Shown here in pieces: positions 26,679-34,565 of a stretch of 54,691 nucleotides of DNA (within the stretch, counting starts at the first letter, position 1; each line of letters begins with the position of its first letter). The stretch is from contig JAEUVY010000014.1 of NCBI GenBank assembly GCA_016786565.1, positions 1-54,691 on the forward strand. The letters are read 5' to 3'. The translations under genes were made by a program, and so were the position numbers. Source of the stretch: Flavipsychrobacter sp. (GTDB taxonomy: Bacteria > Bacteroidota > Bacteroidia > Chitinophagales > Chitinophagaceae). Below the pieces are notes generated by a model, which was not told where the DNA came from, did no database searches, and worked only from the letters and a program-made list of their open reading frames with translations.

Positions 26679-29627
26679 ATGAAACACATACTGCAGTACT
26701 CCCTGCTGCTCATTGCGTTGGTCAGGGTGTCCACGTCTGTTGCCAAAGACGGCGACGACATCAGCAAATACAAGTGGTCGTCCGACCGTTCCGGTGGTTA
26801 CAGCTACCGCTACGTCACCAACGATCCTACCAAAACACGCTTCTATAAACTGGGCAATGGCCTCACCGTCATCCTCAGCCCCTCAAACAAAGAGCCGCGC
26901 CTGCAATGCTACATCGCCGTTAAGGCCGGCAGCAAGACCGACCCCGCTACGCACACAGGTCTGGCGCACTATCTCGAGCACATGATGTTCAAGGGCACCA
27001 ACACCTATGGTTCGCTGAACTACTCAAAAGAGCAACCACTGCTCAACACCATCAATGGCCTGTACGAGCAGTACAACAAGACCACCGACGATGCCGCACG
27101 TGCTGCTATCTATCGCCGCATCGACTCCGTTTCCGGCCTGGCAGCAAAATTTGCCATCGCCAACGAATATGACAAGATGATGAGTGCCATTGGCGCCAAG
27201 GGCACCAACGCGTTCACCTCCTTCGAGCAGACGGTTTACACCGAAGATGTACCCGCCAATGCCGTTGATAAGTTCTTCAAAGTGCAGGCGGAGCGTTTCC
27301 GCAATCCGGTGTTCCGCATCTTCCATACCGAGCTGGAAGCTGTGTACGAAGAAAAGAACCGCGGACTGGACAACGACAACCGCAAAGTATCGGAACTGAT
27401 GCTGGCCGAACTGTTTAAGAACCACAACTACGGCCGTCAGACAACCATAGGGACAGTAGAGCATCTCAAGAATCCGTCACTGATCGAGATCCGCAAATAC
27501 TACGAGACCTACTACGTACCCAACAATATGGGTATCATCCTCGCAGGCGACTTCAATCCAGATGTAATGATCAAAAAGGTGGACGAATACTTCTCTTACA
27601 TGGCTAAGAAAGACGTTCCCAAATACACCTTCGAACCCGAAGCGCCTATTGCGGCCCCTATACAGAAGGACGTATTCGGCCCCGATGCTGAATTTGTGAC
27701 CATCGGCTACCGCATGCCGGGCATACACGAGAAAGACGCCCTGCTTGCCGACCTCGTTAGCCAGGTGCTTACCAACGGTCGTGCGGGACTCATAGACCTG
27801 AACCTGGTGAAGAAACAAAAGCTCCTCCGTGCATTTGCCGGCACCGACATCCTCATCGATTACGGCTACATGAACCTGCGCGGCAACCCCACACAGGGCC
27901 AAAGCCTGGATGAAGTAAAGAACCTGATGCTGGGCGAAATAGAACACCTCAAAAAAGGCGAGTTCGATGACGCACTGCTTACGTCTATCATCAACAACGC
28001 CAAGAAATCGTTGATGGAGCAGAACGAAAAATACGGCTCACGCGCCTATGCACTCATGAGCATATTCACTTCCGAAGACGACTGGCGCGACAACGTTGCC
28101 TATGCCGACCGTCTGTCCAAACTCACCAAAAAAGACATCGTAGACTTCGCCAACAAATACTTTGGCAACAACTACGTAGTTGTATACAAGCGCAAGGGCG
28201 AAGACAAAAGCATTACCAAGGTTCCCAAACCGCCTATCACCGCCGTTGAGACCAACCGCGACGCGCAGTCTCAGTTCGTTAAGTCTGTCATCAACGCCCC
28301 TACCGAGGCTATCAAACCTGTTTGGGTCGACTACACAAAAGACTTCAAGCGTGGCTTCATAGGTCCTGCCGAAGTGCTCTATGTGCAAAACACCGACAAC
28401 GATCTCTTCCGCATGTCCTACCGTTATAAGATGGGCAAATGGAACGACCGTCGCCTGGCAGTAGCCGCGCAGTACCTGCAGTTCCTCGGCACCGAAAGCA
28501 AAAGCGCGGAGGACATCTCTAAGGAGTTCTACAAACTGGCATGTAGCTTCAACGTACGTGCCGATAACGAATACACTACCGTGCAGCTGGAAGGACTGCA
28601 GGAAAATTTCGACAAAGCCGTTACCCTGCTCGAAGACCTGCTGGCCAACTGCCGCGCCGATGAGGCCGCACTGGCCTCACTGAAAGCCAACCTCAAAAAG
28701 AGCCGCAACGATGCCAAGAACAACAAAGGTGCCATCATGCAAGGCATCGTAGCCTATGCCCGTTATGGCGAGAAGAATCCTTTCAACCACGTCCTCACCG
28801 ATGCCGAACTGGAAGCACTCACCGCCAAACAGCTTACCGACCTGCTGCATGACCTATCTGCCACCAGCCACCGCGTGCTATATTACGGCCCGGCTACACT
28901 GTCAACACTTACAGCATCGCTCAAGACCATGCACAAGCTGCCCGCCATGTTCACGCCTGCACCGGCGGCCACCGTCTTCAATTTCGCATCACAGTCGCGC
29001 AACGAAGTCCTCTTTGCCAACTACGACATGGTGCAGTCCGAGATCCGCTGGGTACGCAACATACCTTCCTACGATCCCGCACGCCAGCCCGTTATCGATC
29101 TGTTCAATAACTACTTCGGTGGCAACATGGGCGCGCTGGTGTTCCAGACCATTCGCGAAAGCAAGGCACTCGCCTACTCAACCAATGCCTATGTGGCAGC
29201 ACCTGAAAAACGCGAAGACCCTTACTTCATCTCTGCCTACGTAGGTTGCCAGGCCGACAAGCTGTCTGAGTCCGTGGGCGCTATGAACGAACTGCTCAAC
29301 GATCTGCCCGCAGTCGAGAACAACATTCAGGCTGCCCGTATGGGACTGAAAAAAGACATCGAGACCGAACGCATCACTCAGGATGCTATCTTATATAATT
29401 ATCTCGATGCCGAACGCAAAGGTCTTTCTGAAGACATACGCAAGACGGTATACGACGCAGCGGGAAAACTGAACTACGACGAATTGAAAAAATTCCACGG
29501 TCAGTTCCTGGCATCTAAACCATACACCTACTGCATAGTAGCATCAGAGAAAAAAGTGAACATGGCCGAGGTCGAAAAATGTGGCGCGGTTAAAAAACTG
29601 TCCCTCAACGAAATATTCGGCTACTAA
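26679..29627 (+). CDS. secreted M16-family zinc metalloprotease (pitrilysin type)
   Basis: The product is 982 aa. A signal peptide (about 1-22) precedes the first M16 domain, which contains the inverted zinc motif HYLEH at 97-101 and the third zinc ligand region ELEAVYEEKN near 218-227. The rest is three further M16-like domains; the second half (from about 550) has no HxxEH and is the usual inactive partner (with NNYFGGNMGALVFQTIRESKALAYS). Two-domain-pair M16 proteins of this size act in the periplasm on peptides. A strong terminator follows. Confidence 0.93.
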   Translation: MKHILQYSLLLIALVRVSTSVAKDGDDISKYKWSSDRSGGYSYRYVTNDPTKTRFYKLGNGLTVILSPSNKEPRLQCYIAVKAGSKTDPATHTGLAHYLEHMMFKGTNTYGSLNYSKEQPLLNTINGLYEQYNKTTDDAARAAIYRRIDSVSGLAAKFAIANEYDKMMSAIGAKGTNAFTSFEQTVYTEDVPANAVDKFFKVQAERFRNPVFRIFHTELEAVYEEKNRGLDNDNRKVSELMLAELFKNHNYGRQTTIGTVEHLKNPSLIEIRKYYETYYVPNNMGIILAGDFNPDVMIKKVDEYFSYMAKKDVPKYTFEPEAPIAAPIQKDVFGPDAEFVTIGYRMPGIHEKDALLADLVSQVLTNGRAGLIDLNLVKKQKLLRAFAGTDILIDYGYMNLRGNPTQGQSLDEVKNLMLGEIEHLKKGEFDDALLTSIINNAKKSLMEQNEKYGSRAYALMSIFTSEDDWRDNVAYADRLSKLTKKDIVDFANKYFGNNYVVVYKRKGEDKSITKVPKPPITAVETNRDAQSQFVKSVINAPTEAIKPVWVDYTKDFKRGFIGPAEVLYVQNTDNDLFRMSYRYKMGKWNDRRLAVAAQYLQFLGTESKSAEDISKEFYKLACSFNVRADNEYTTVQLEGLQENFDKAVTLLEDLLANCRADEAALASLKANLKKSRNDAKNNKGAIMQGIVAYARYGEKNPFNHVLTDAELEALTAKQLTDLLHDLSATSHRVLYYGPATLSTLTASLKTMHKLPAMFTPAPAATVFNFASQSRNEVLFANYDMVQSEIRWVRNIPSYDPARQPVIDLFNNYFGGNMGALVFQTIRESKALAYSTNAYVAAPEKREDPYFISAYVGCQADKLSESVGAMNELLNDLPAVENNIQAARMGLKKDIETERITQDAILYNYLDAERKGLSEDIRKTVYDAAGKLNYDELKKFHGQFLASKPYTYCIVASEKKVNMAEVEKCGAVKKLSLNEIFGY

Positions 29628-29650
29628 GCAATTGCGTCAACCATTACACG

Positions 29651-29683
29651 AAGAGACCCGGCAATGTAGCCGGGTCTCTTTTT
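29651..29683 (+). terminator. intrinsic terminator after the M16 protease gene
   Basis: A 12-bp stem (29651-29662 with 29669-29680), 6-nt loop, followed by a T run. Ends in A/T on both sides, so it may also stop the converging minus-strand gene. Confidence 0.9.
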
Positions 29684-29709
29684 ATTAGCAGTTAGTTCAC
29701 AGGGGCACC

Positions 29710-30942
29710 TTACTTTTCAATTCGTTTCTTCAGCGCCTCAAGATATTCGCGCTGCGACTCATCAGACGGATATTTACTATCGGGGATCTTGGCTTCCATC
29801 TTCTGATACAACAACCGCGCTTCCTCCTTTTTATTCTGATCCGAAAGTGCCAGTATCCCCTTAATGAAGTTGTACCTCAGATTAAGGATGATGAACAATT
29901 CCGCTCCACAGTTAGGATCCGATTTCTGCAGCAGCTCATACGGAAATGTGTTTAACTGGTCCCAGTAGTACTTCTTGTATTCAGTCAGCTTTTCAGGTAT
30001 CAGCTTGCTGGCCAGAAAACGGTCTTCTGTATATAAATGTAGCCCCAGCATATCCTCGGGCGCCGTGCCGGTCTCAAAATATATTGGCGTGGCAAAGGCG
30101 GCATTCGTCACAATGTCTATCAGCTGACTGTTGGCCCTTGTTATGTACTTTTCATAGTTGGTAGGGGCAATCGTCCAGGAGAATGTCTTGCCGGTTGTGC
30201 CGATAGGCACATCTACCGTGTGTTCGGTCCACTCAAAATAGGGCGTGGTGTCCGATGCCACTGCTGCCGATGAGTAGATGTTGTGCCTGCGCCTGTACAC
30301 GTCCTCACTCACCCACGGAATGTCAATAGTGTTGATGTGCACCAGTGCCACATCCGGCCTCAGGCCCTCCATAGTTTGCAGGTACCATATCAGCATCGTG
30401 CTGAAATCTCCATAGGTGAAGTAGATGGCATTAGGCTCAAAGCTGCGCAGCACCATCCTGTTGAACTGTAGCGCGAACTCCGGAAACCCGCCACGCTTCT
30501 TCCCTTCTACAAAAGCCCATTTGGCCGAATCGTTCAGGTTGCGCACCATATAAGAGTAGGCCAGGCATCCCCACACACTCGAAAGTTTCGCATACGGGTC
30601 AAGGGCTATTATGTCGCCCTTATACGTCGCATTTATCTTTATCACCTCCTCAAATTCCCGGCTGGCCTGTATCGTCAGGTCCTTTTGCGAGTAGCGCACC
30701 GTTGCAAAACTCGGGTTGTGACTGTAATCGAACGCACTCCCCAGGTAGTAGTGCGCTTCCTGCCCCTTGGGGTTCATCTTTATGGCTTCCTTTAGTACCA
30801 CTATGGCAGCAGCAAAATCGCTCCCGAATTTCGCCCGCTCCTCCTTCACCATCTTTTTGCCCGAGGCTACCAGGTTATCATACGTTTGGGCGGTTGCCGA
30901 TTTGAGCAACAAGAGAAAGCAAGGGAGCAGGTATTTTTTCAT
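29710..30942 (-). CDS. periplasmic TPR protein with DUF2723-like segment
   Basis: The product is 410 aa with a signal peptide (about 1-18, ending ATAQ). Residues about 25-140 form TPR-like helix pairs (AAIVVLKEAIKMNPKGQEAHYYLGSA). The middle (about 170-215) reads AIYFTYGDFSTMLIWYLQTMEGLRPDVALVHI. This closely recalls the conserved soluble segment at the C-terminus of DUF2723 (TMEM260-like) membrane proteins in Bacteroidota, where I remember a form like NDTFPLWYLQEVEGIRPDV. Here no multi-spanning transferase domain is attached. C-terminal helices resemble another TPR. Function unknown. Confidence 0.75.
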   Translation of the reverse strand: MKKYLLPCFLLLLKSATAQTYDNLVASGKKMVKEERAKFGSDFAAAIVVLKEAIKMNPKGQEAHYYLGSAFDYSHNPSFATVRYSQKDLTIQASREFEEVIKINATYKGDIIALDPYAKLSSVWGCLAYSYMVRNLNDSAKWAFVEGKKRGGFPEFALQFNRMVLRSFEPNAIYFTYGDFSTMLIWYLQTMEGLRPDVALVHINTIDIPWVSEDVYRRRHNIYSSAAVASDTTPYFEWTEHTVDVPIGTTGKTFSWTIAPTNYEKYITRANSQLIDIVTNAAFATPIYFETGTAPEDMLGLHLYTEDRFLASKLIPEKLTEYKKYYWDQLNTFPYELLQKSDPNCGAELFIILNLRYNFIKGILALSDQNKKEEARLLYQKMEAKIPDSKYPSDESQREYLEALKKRIEK

Positions 30943-31392
30943 ATAAGGCTAAAAGTAGCACAATAATACAACTCAGCTACTCGCAACGCCGGCTCACAGC
31001 TTCGTCTATACACATAACAGCCTACCTAATGGCGCCCCCCCGCCCACTCCCCAAAAATGTGAATATCTTCCCCTTGCCACAGAGGTACTCTGGCATATCA
31101 TTTGTGCCATACTATTGTTACCATTGCCAAACACATATACACACATCACTATATGGGAGTTTTTCGAGAGTTTTTATTCAACTTTCTCCCGCACATCAAA
31201 ACATAACCAACTGAAGATCAACGCCACTAAAGCCCTACCACCCATAAATTCATTTTTTTAAAAACGGGAGTTTCTGAAGCCACATAGTCACAAAACCCAA
31301 CCCGGCCTCCTATTATATTATGGTCCCGGGTCCCTCCAAACACCCATCATCCGCTCGTCAACCCGCACCCAAACAAAATTTTCCCCAATTGT

Positions 31393-31424
31393 TTTGTTAC
31401 TTCTGAATTTTCAACATACCTTTG
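31393..31424 (+). promoter_or_regulatory. promoter of the rplK-rplA-rplJ-rplL operon (TTTG-N20-TACCTTTG)
   Basis: A full-consensus -33 TTTG (31393-31396) and -7 TACCTTTG (31417-31424) are 20 bp apart. It is the best promoter match in the window and fits a highly expressed operon. The leader is about 100 nt. Confidence 0.8.
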
Positions 31425-31453
31425 CACTCCAATTTCTCATATTGCTCTTATTT

Positions 31454-31500
31454 TAAGGTTGCATTGGGAGAGTTGTAATCCCCGTTAAACGGGAAAAATC
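31454..31500 (+). promoter_or_regulatory. structured rplK leader, candidate L1 autoregulatory site
   Basis: The leader contains TTGGGAGAG and then CCCCGTTAAACGGG, which folds as a short hairpin, while TTGCA can pair with TGTAA around the GGGAGAG loop. In many bacteria ribosomal protein L1 binds a similar structure ahead of rplK-rplA to repress the operon. Assignment rests on position and fold only. Confidence 0.4.
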
Positions 31501-31528
31501 AATTCGTTAACACCAAAAAAAGTTCTAA

Positions 31529-31981
31529 ATGGCTAAAGAAATCAGCGGCTTTGTAAAGCTGCAGGTAAAAGGCGGCGCAGCAAATCCAGCGCCTCCGATC
31601 GGCCCGGCGCTCGGCTCTAAAGGCGTCAACATTATGGAGTTCTGCAAGCAGTTCAATGCTCGCACGCAGGACAAAGTCGGTAAAGTGCTTCCAGTAACAC
31701 TTACCGTGTACACCGACAAATCATTCGACTTCGTTATCAAGACTCCTCCTGCAGCAGTGCAGCTGATGGAACTTGCGAAGCAGCCTAAAGGTTCTAAAGA
31801 GCCAAATCGTCAGAAAGTAGGTAAAGTTACATGGGCACAGGTTGAAGCGATCGCTCAGGACAAAATGCCTGACCTCAACTGCTTCACCCTCACCAGCGCT
31901 ATGAGCATGGTTGCAGGTACAGCACGCAGCATGGGCTTCACTGTAGAAGGAACGCCACCGGAAGGCATCACTGTTAAATAA
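31529..31981 (+). CDS. rplK: 50S ribosomal protein L11
   Basis: The product is 150 aa. N-terminal [40 protein letters not shown] carries the proline motif ([10 protein letters not shown]) that contacts the GTPase-associated rRNA. The C-terminal RNA-binding domain ends with [12 protein letters not shown]. Full length. It opens a four-gene ribosomal operon. Confidence 0.97.
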   Translation: MAKEISGFVKLQVKGGAANPAPPIGPALGSKGVNIMEFCKQFNARTQDKVGKVLPVTLTVYTDKSFDFVIKTPPAAVQLMELAKQPKGSKEPNRQKVGKVTWAQVEAIAQDKMPDLNCFTLTSAMSMVAGTARSMGFTVEGTPPEGITVK

Positions 31982-32029
31982 TGGCCGCCGGCTCTAACAG
32001 TATTTTTTACCTTATTTAAAGAACTGACA

Positions 32030-32719
32030 ATGGCAATTACAAAGAAAAGAAAAGCTGCAGAAGCTAAACTTGATAAAAATAAAGTATATACGCTTGCTGA
32101 GGCCGCAAGTGTGGTGAAAACAGTTAACCTCACCAAATTCGACAGCTCGGTAGACGTTCACATCCGCCTGGGTGTTGACCCTAAGAAAGCTGATCAGGCT
32201 ATCCGTGGCACAGTTACACTGCCTCACGGTACAGGTAAAACAAAGCGCGTACTCGTACTTTGTACTCCTGATAAAGAAGCTGAAGCAAAAGCAGCAGGAG
32301 CTGACTACGTGGGTCTTGACGAATACGTTCAGAAGATCGACGGCGGTTGGACAGACGTTGACGTGATCGTGGCTACACCATCGGTGATGCCTAAGATCGG
32401 TCGTCTCGGTAAGATCCTCGGTCCTCGTAACCTCATGCCAAACCCTAAAACAGGTACAGTTACCAACGACGTAGCTGCAGCTGTTACAGAGGTTAAAGGT
32501 GGTAAGATCGCCTTCAAGATCGACAAAGCCGGTATCATCCACGCTTCAGTTGGTCGCGTATCTTTCGAACCTAAGAAACTGGCTGAAAACGCTCAGGAAC
32601 TGATCAATACACTCGTGCGCATGAAGCCTGCTACTGCTAAAGGTACTTACCTGAAAGGCATCAGCATGGCATCTACAATGAGCCCGGGCCTGTCAATCGA
32701 TCCGAAAAGCGTAGCGTAA
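32030..32719 (+). CDS. rplA: 50S ribosomal protein L1
   Basis: The product is 229 aa, normal length. Motifs include [40 protein letters not shown], and [22 protein letters not shown], the most conserved part of L1 bacterial orthologues. It forms the L1 stalk moving deacylated tRNA from the E site, and is often also the translational repressor of its own operon. It begins 48 bp after rplK. Confidence 0.97.
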   Translation: MAITKKRKAAEAKLDKNKVYTLAEAASVVKTVNLTKFDSSVDVHIRLGVDPKKADQAIRGTVTLPHGTGKTKRVLVLCTPDKEAEAKAAGADYVGLDEYVQKIDGGWTDVDVIVATPSVMPKIGRLGKILGPRNLMPNPKTGTVTNDVAAAVTEVKGGKIAFKIDKAGIIHASVGRVSFEPKKLAENAQELINTLVRMKPATAKGTYLKGISMASTMSPGLSIDPKSVA

Positions 32720-32842
32720 TAAATAAATGTGCGACAGCACAGAAAAGTAAAAACTATTTAATAACAATTTGAATCCGGAAAACAGAAAAGCGTAACACAA
32801 CATTTTCGCATTTCCACAATTTCAAATTCTCAAATTTTTACA

Positions 32843-33358
32843 ATGACTCCTGCTCAAAAAAATGAAGCAATAGAAGTACTCAAGGCGAAATTCGCCCAGT
32901 ACAGCAACTTTTATGTCACCAATACCGAGTCTCTTACGGTAGAACAGGTGAGCAAGCTCCGCAGGCTTTGTTTCGAAAAGAACATCGAAATGCAAGTTGC
33001 GAAGAACACGCTCATCCGCAAAGCCCTCGAGAGCTTCAACGATGACAAATACACAGGTCTTTACGAATCTCTGCATGGCGTTACCGCGCTCATGTTCTCT
33101 GATTCTCCGAAAGAGCCTGCAATGATCCTGTCTTCTTTCCGCAAAGAAGGCAACATCGGAAAACCTGTTCTGAAAGCCGCTATCATCGATACTGATGTAT
33201 TCGTTGGCGACAATCAGCTGGTTGCTCTTACCAAGATCAAGACGAAGAACGAGCTCATCGGCGAAGTTATCGGCTTGCTCCAGTCTCCTGCAAAACGCGT
33301 TCTGGCTGCCCTCCTTCACCACCACGAAGGAAAAGCAGAAGCTACAGCAGCAGAGTAA
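32843..33358 (+). CDS. rplJ: 50S ribosomal protein L10
   Basis: The product is 171 aa. N-terminal rRNA-binding domain with NFYVTNTESLTVEQVSKLRR and MQVAKNTLIRKAL; the C-terminal helix (about 135-160) anchors L7/L12 dimers. The last ten residues are Ala/Glu-rich. A 123-bp A/T-rich gap separates it from rplA; I see no clear L10-leader structure in it. Confidence 0.96.
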   Translation: MTPAQKNEAIEVLKAKFAQYSNFYVTNTESLTVEQVSKLRRLCFEKNIEMQVAKNTLIRKALESFNDDKYTGLYESLHGVTALMFSDSPKEPAMILSSFRKEGNIGKPVLKAAIIDTDVFVGDNQLVALTKIKTKNELIGEVIGLLQSPAKRVLAALLHHHEGKAEATAAE

Positions 33359-33366
33359 GTTACCAA

Positions 33367-33385
33367 GGGAATGGATCACATTCCC
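33367..33385 (+). other. hairpin between rplJ and rplL
   Basis: A perfect 7-bp stem (GGGAATG with CATTCCC) and GATCA loop, 8 bp after the rplJ stop, without a T run. Possibly an RNA-processing or stabilising hairpin that helps produce more L7/L12 than L10. Confidence 0.4.
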
Positions 33386-33471
33386 GCACAAATCCGGCTT
33401 CCAAGTCCAATATAAATTTTAGAGTACGCAGTAAACAATTTTAAAAAAACAACAAACTAAAACATAATACA

Positions 33472-33846
33472 ATGGCAGACGTAAAAGCATTAGCCGAACA
33501 ATTAGTAGCCCTCACTGTAAAAGACGTACAGGAACTGGCTGACATTCTGAAAAACGACTACGGTATAGAACCAGCTGCTGCTGCAGTGGTTGTTGCTGCA
33601 GGTGGTGGCGACGCTCCGGCGGCTGCTGCTGAGAAAACTTCTTTCAACGTTATCCTGAAGAGCGCAGGCGCTTCTAAACTCAACGTTGTGAAAGTGGTTA
33701 AAGATCTCACTGGCCTCGGTCTGAAAGAAGCTAAAGAACTGGTAGACGGCGCTCCTAAAGCAGTTAAAGAAGGCGTTAGCAAAGCAGAAGCTGAAGATAT
33801 CGCTGGCAAACTGAAAGAAGCAGGTGCTGAAGTAGAACTCGCTTAA
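33472..33846 (+). CDS. rplL: 50S ribosomal protein L7/L12
   Basis: The product is 124 aa. N-terminal dimerisation helices, an Ala/Gly-rich hinge (about 38-56) and the C-terminal factor-binding domain with [20 protein letters not shown] and [21 protein letters not shown]. Full length. In most bacteria rpoB follows; here a terminator follows 30 bp after the stop and the next gene is on the other strand. Confidence 0.97.
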   Translation: MADVKALAEQLVALTVKDVQELADILKNDYGIEPAAAAVVVAAGGGDAPAAAAEKTSFNVILKSAGASKLNVVKVVKDLTGLGLKEAKELVDGAPKAVKEGVSKAEAEDIAGKLKEAGAEVELA

Positions 33847-33873
33847 TTGCAGACTTTACATACAGTAAATATT

Positions 33874-33898
33874 AAAGCCCCGGGAAACCGGGGCTTTT
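33874..33898 (+). terminator. intrinsic terminator of the ribosomal operon
   Basis: A 10-bp stem (AAAGCCCCGG with its complement) closed by a GAAA tetraloop and followed by T. It fully separates rplL from anything downstream. Confidence 0.92.
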
Positions 33899-33953
33899 AA
33901 TGTCTTATAAGTATTGAGTGTGCAGGCAAGCAGGGCAGATAACCACCGGGAAA

Positions 33954-34493
33954 TTACATCTTAGCGTAATTCAACACACCCTTCGAAACGTTCATTACTT
34001 TACCTGTACGTGTCACTGCCTTGAAGTAGAACACACCCTTTATGGCATCAGTATCGTTGTAGGTCATTTTCAACCCGCCCGAGTTTCCAAGGTAGCTGTA
34101 ATAGGCACCGTCTGTAAGACTCGTTTTGTCGGTAACTGTTCCGTAGCGGCTGTAGTTTTCCCACTGTATCGGGTACACATTGTCCGGCCCCCATACATCA
34201 CGAAGATACAGTTGCAACACAATATCGCTCTTGTCTTTATAACCGGTGATCACGTTGGCACCTGACGAGTCGAGCGTAAAAGTAACATTGTCTGCTTTCC
34301 AGCCAGTACCATTGATCTCCGCGCTGAGAACATCACCGTTTCCCCATGTAAATTCTTTGCTGGTGAGCGGCGTAATAGGGTTCACCGCACCATTGCCATT
34401 GCTCTGCGGGTCGGCAATATAATCGCCGTTGTTGCACGACACAATACCAAGGACAAATAAACCTGCCAGCAGGCTGTAGAGTTTCTTCTTCAT
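33954..34493 (-). CDS. lipoprotein, DUF6252-like
   Basis: The product is 179 aa with lipoprotein signal LAGLFVLGIVSC (Cys 20). An acidic/Asn-rich linker leads to a beta-rich domain of about 125 residues: EINGTGWKADNVTF, then ITGYKDKSDIVLQLYL and GVFYFKAVTRTGKVMNVSKGVL. This pattern recalls small surface-exposed lipoproteins of the DUF6252 kind in Bacteroidota; the family assignment is tentative. The mature start has no clear surface-export signal. A TATCTTTA -7-like box lies at 34512-34519. Confidence 0.7.
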   Translation of the reverse strand: MKKKLYSLLAGLFVLGIVSCNNGDYIADPQSNGNGAVNPITPLTSKEFTWGNGDVLSAEINGTGWKADNVTFTLDSSGANVITGYKDKSDIVLQLYLRDVWGPDNVYPIQWENYSRYGTVTDKTSLTDGAYYSYLGNSGGLKMTYNDTDAIKGVFYFKAVTRTGKVMNVSKGVLNYAKM

Positions 34494-34511
34494 GACTGGA
34501 AATTATCAGGC

Positions 34512-34519
34512 TAAAGATA
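34512..34519 (-). promoter_or_regulatory. -7-like box TATCTTTA for the DUF6252-like lipoprotein
   Basis: One mismatch to TAnnTTTG, 18 bp before the ATG at 34493 on the minus strand, inside the 72-bp divergent gap. Confidence 0.4.
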
Positions 34520-34565
34520 GGGCAAAAAATATAATTTTGATAAACTTTTTAGGCACCTATCGCAC

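Larger units (their letters stand above)
30943..31528. other. 586-bp intergenic region upstream of rplK
   Basis: No convincing gene or tRNA on either strand. The left 440 bp are A/C-rich, with nothing recognised. The right end holds the rplK promoter (31393-31424) and a structured leader (31457-31500). The genes usually found here in Bacteroidota (secE, nusG) are absent. Confidence 0.6.

Noticed and set aside
30943..31528. tRNA, secE or nusG remnant upstream of rplK
   Set aside because: No cloverleaf, no frame and no NusG motif could be found on either strand.
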